From Eleginops maclovinus (taxonomy: Eukaryota > Chordata > Actinopteri > Perciformes > Eleginopidae), in NCBI RefSeq assembly GCF_036324505.1, contig NC_086352.1:4210243-4274242 (forward strand): DNA of 64,000 nt, given 5' to 3'. Shown here piece by piece: positions 62,609-64,000 of this stretch. The first letter of the stretch is position 1. Every line of letters starts with the position of its first letter. Both the position numbers and the translations under genes were made by a program. A model generated the notes under the pieces. The model made no database searches. It worked only from the letters and a program-made list of their open reading frames with translations, and was not told the origin of the DNA.

Positions 62609-63351
62609 TAGCGCCGGGATCCCACCGGGTGCATCTGCTCCGCGGTGTTGTTCCGACCTCCGAACGGCGCCATACCCCACCGGGCGCGTTTCAGAAGCGG
62701 AGCATCTTGCGTGCACGGCTCTCAGTTATTGTTGGTTTGGTCATATTTCCTGGACATTTGTACTTCTGTAAGAAAGTAGTAGGCTACGTAGTGAAATGGT
62801 TTATTTGAGTGTCTGTTTGAATTGTGTTGTAGCCTACAGACACAGTTAATAATAATTGTAATAGTCCAGTTATAAACGACATGAATCAAAGATGTGTTGC
62901 TGTATTTTAGTTATCAAATGCATCCATCATCATAATAATTCTCTATAGTTTACACACTGTAAACAGGAGGAGACGCTGGCATTTCTTCTCCTACCTGGCC
63001 GGAGCCGGCTTTGGGTGCACCCTCTCAACCAGCTGAGGCTGGACAGCTACAACATCATCAATATTTTAGGATGAGCGCAGAGCAGATGGAGGAACTTCTG
63101 TCCCTCCTGAGTCCTGAACTAACCAGACATCAACAAATTATAGAGCTGCCATAGAACCCAAGCAGAGACTGGCCGTTCCACTTCCTGCCCTGCGCTTTGC
63201 AACGCCTCGCGTCTCCGTCGAAAATAAACCAGCCGCGTATTTTTCGCGGAGCCCGGGGTCTGGTGGAATCACACGCATTGACTTGAGTGGCTGCGATGGC
63301 TTGGCGCGGCGCAGATGTAACGCGACGCAGAGGACCCGGTGGAATCCAGGG
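62609..63351. mobile_element. Terminal-inverted-repeat element with 7-bp flanking repeat
   Basis: The left end CCGGGATCCCACCGGGTGC and the reverse complement of the right end CCTGGATTCCACCGGGTCC are imperfect inverted repeats. GTTACTC flanks both sides (62602-62608 and 63352-63358). The interior has no transposase. A short TIR DNA transposon, perhaps hAT-type, is likely. Confidence 0.5.
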
Positions 63352-63359
63352 GTTACTCA

Positions 63360-63600
63360 TTCAGGTGGCCCTAATCATCTTCTTTAAAAATTCACACTTT
63401 TTACCGTTCAGACTTTTTATTGATTTAAAATCAGATTGTCTTTACTTTGTAAGTTTGTTGTTGAGTTGTAAGCTGGTGGTGATTTATGTCCAGAGAACTA
63501 TGGACCCGAGGATTAAGATGCAAACCCTCCCTGCAGTATCACAGCTGCCCCACCCCCCCCACCCCCCTGGTCTGCAGTACCCTAACACACCATTTTTATT
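63360..63600. other. Single-copy spacer
   Basis: No gene recognised. Confidence 0.4.
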
Positions 63601-64000
63601 GTATAAATACAATTATCAATAAAAACACAAAAGGAAACAAGAAAACCGGTGGGTGATGTTCAGTATGTACCTATTATTAGTATTCATTATATTATATACA
63701 AACATTTATATACAATAAAACCAAGAGACAGACATGGTGGGTGAAGTTCAGAGTTTTGGGGGTCGGATTCAGGGGTCAGGGTGAGAGCTGCCCCCCCTCA
63801 GTCTGAGGTCTTTCATTATATGATGTGTATATATCTATCTACAGTATACAAACACAAATAGAAACAACAAAAGCAGTGGGTGATGTTCAAACTTTTATTG
63901 GTGGGTTGGGGGGCGGGGACGGGTATAGGGGGTCGGGGTGAGAGCTGCCCCCCCTCAGTTGTAGGAAGCGTAATGTTCTTGTATTCATTATATATTGTAA
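63600..64000. repeat. Imperfect repeats of about 130 bp at the window end
   Basis: GTGGGTGATGTTCA or GGTGGGTGAAGTTCA occurs at about 63647, 63739 and 63876, and GTGAGAGCTGCCCCCCCTCA at 63781-63800 and 63938-63957, with AAATACAATTATCAATAAAA-type stretches between. It could be the 3' untranslated region of a minus-strand gene beyond the window, but no coding sequence supports that. Confidence 0.6.

Overview
The window reads as nuclear DNA of a teleost fish, most likely a long-read assembly. Three fish-type gene loci are split by introns. The transposon content is typical of teleosts: Tx1-type LINEs, a PIF/Harbinger element, hAT-like elements, an IS630-like DDE transposase and a Penelope-type fragment. 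CA/GT microsatellites are long, TTAGGG blocks occur inside the sequence, and there is one 500-base gap (51654-52153). I cannot name the species. Well over a third of the window is tandem repeat, and most long open frames are read-through of minisatellites rather than genes.

Layout. 1-14795: the 5' part of vps13c on the minus strand, ten coding exons from the ATG at 14795 to the exon at 2032-2091. Its introns are packed with minisatellites, and intron 7 holds a hAT-like element that itself contains an internally deleted Tx1 LINE. 15040-19058: a 4-kb array of a 14-bp AATAAA-containing unit just upstream of the vps13c start. 19060-21880: TTAGGG-rich repeats with a 195-bp direct repeat and a degraded retroelement ORF1-like frame. 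23834-31332: an agouti-related peptide gene (agrp, plus strand) whose intron 2 (about 6.6 kb) consists mostly of two minisatellites and a LINE fragment. 32775-35984: an intact chymotrypsinogen B gene (minus). 36690-41177: a second Tx1 LINE (minus) with a foreign 3' tail. 41390-47690: a 12-bp minisatellite interrupted by a complete PIF/Harbinger element with perfect 3-bp target duplication. 48705-50294: a second chymotrypsinogen gene (minus) carrying several small indels. 50800-53090: Penelope fragment, LINE 5' region, assembly gap and a 44-bp tandem array. 54268-57830: a roughly 1.57-kb tandem duplication holding IS630-like transposase remnants. 57838-61552: low-complexity and 20-bp arrays. 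61553-64000: LINE remnant, a terminal-inverted-repeat element and more repeats.

How the genes relate. vps13c encodes a lipid-transfer protein, agrp an orexigenic melanocortin antagonist, and the chymotrypsinogens pancreatic digestive zymogens. They are independent loci, not a pathway. In human, AGRP, CTRL and the CTRB genes all lie on 16q, so the agrp-chymotrypsinogen linkage is plausibly ancestral. The strongest theme is the relation of transposons to tandem arrays: the hAT-like element, the Harbinger element and one LINE fragment each sit inside a minisatellite, and the Tx1 copies abut (TC)n runs.
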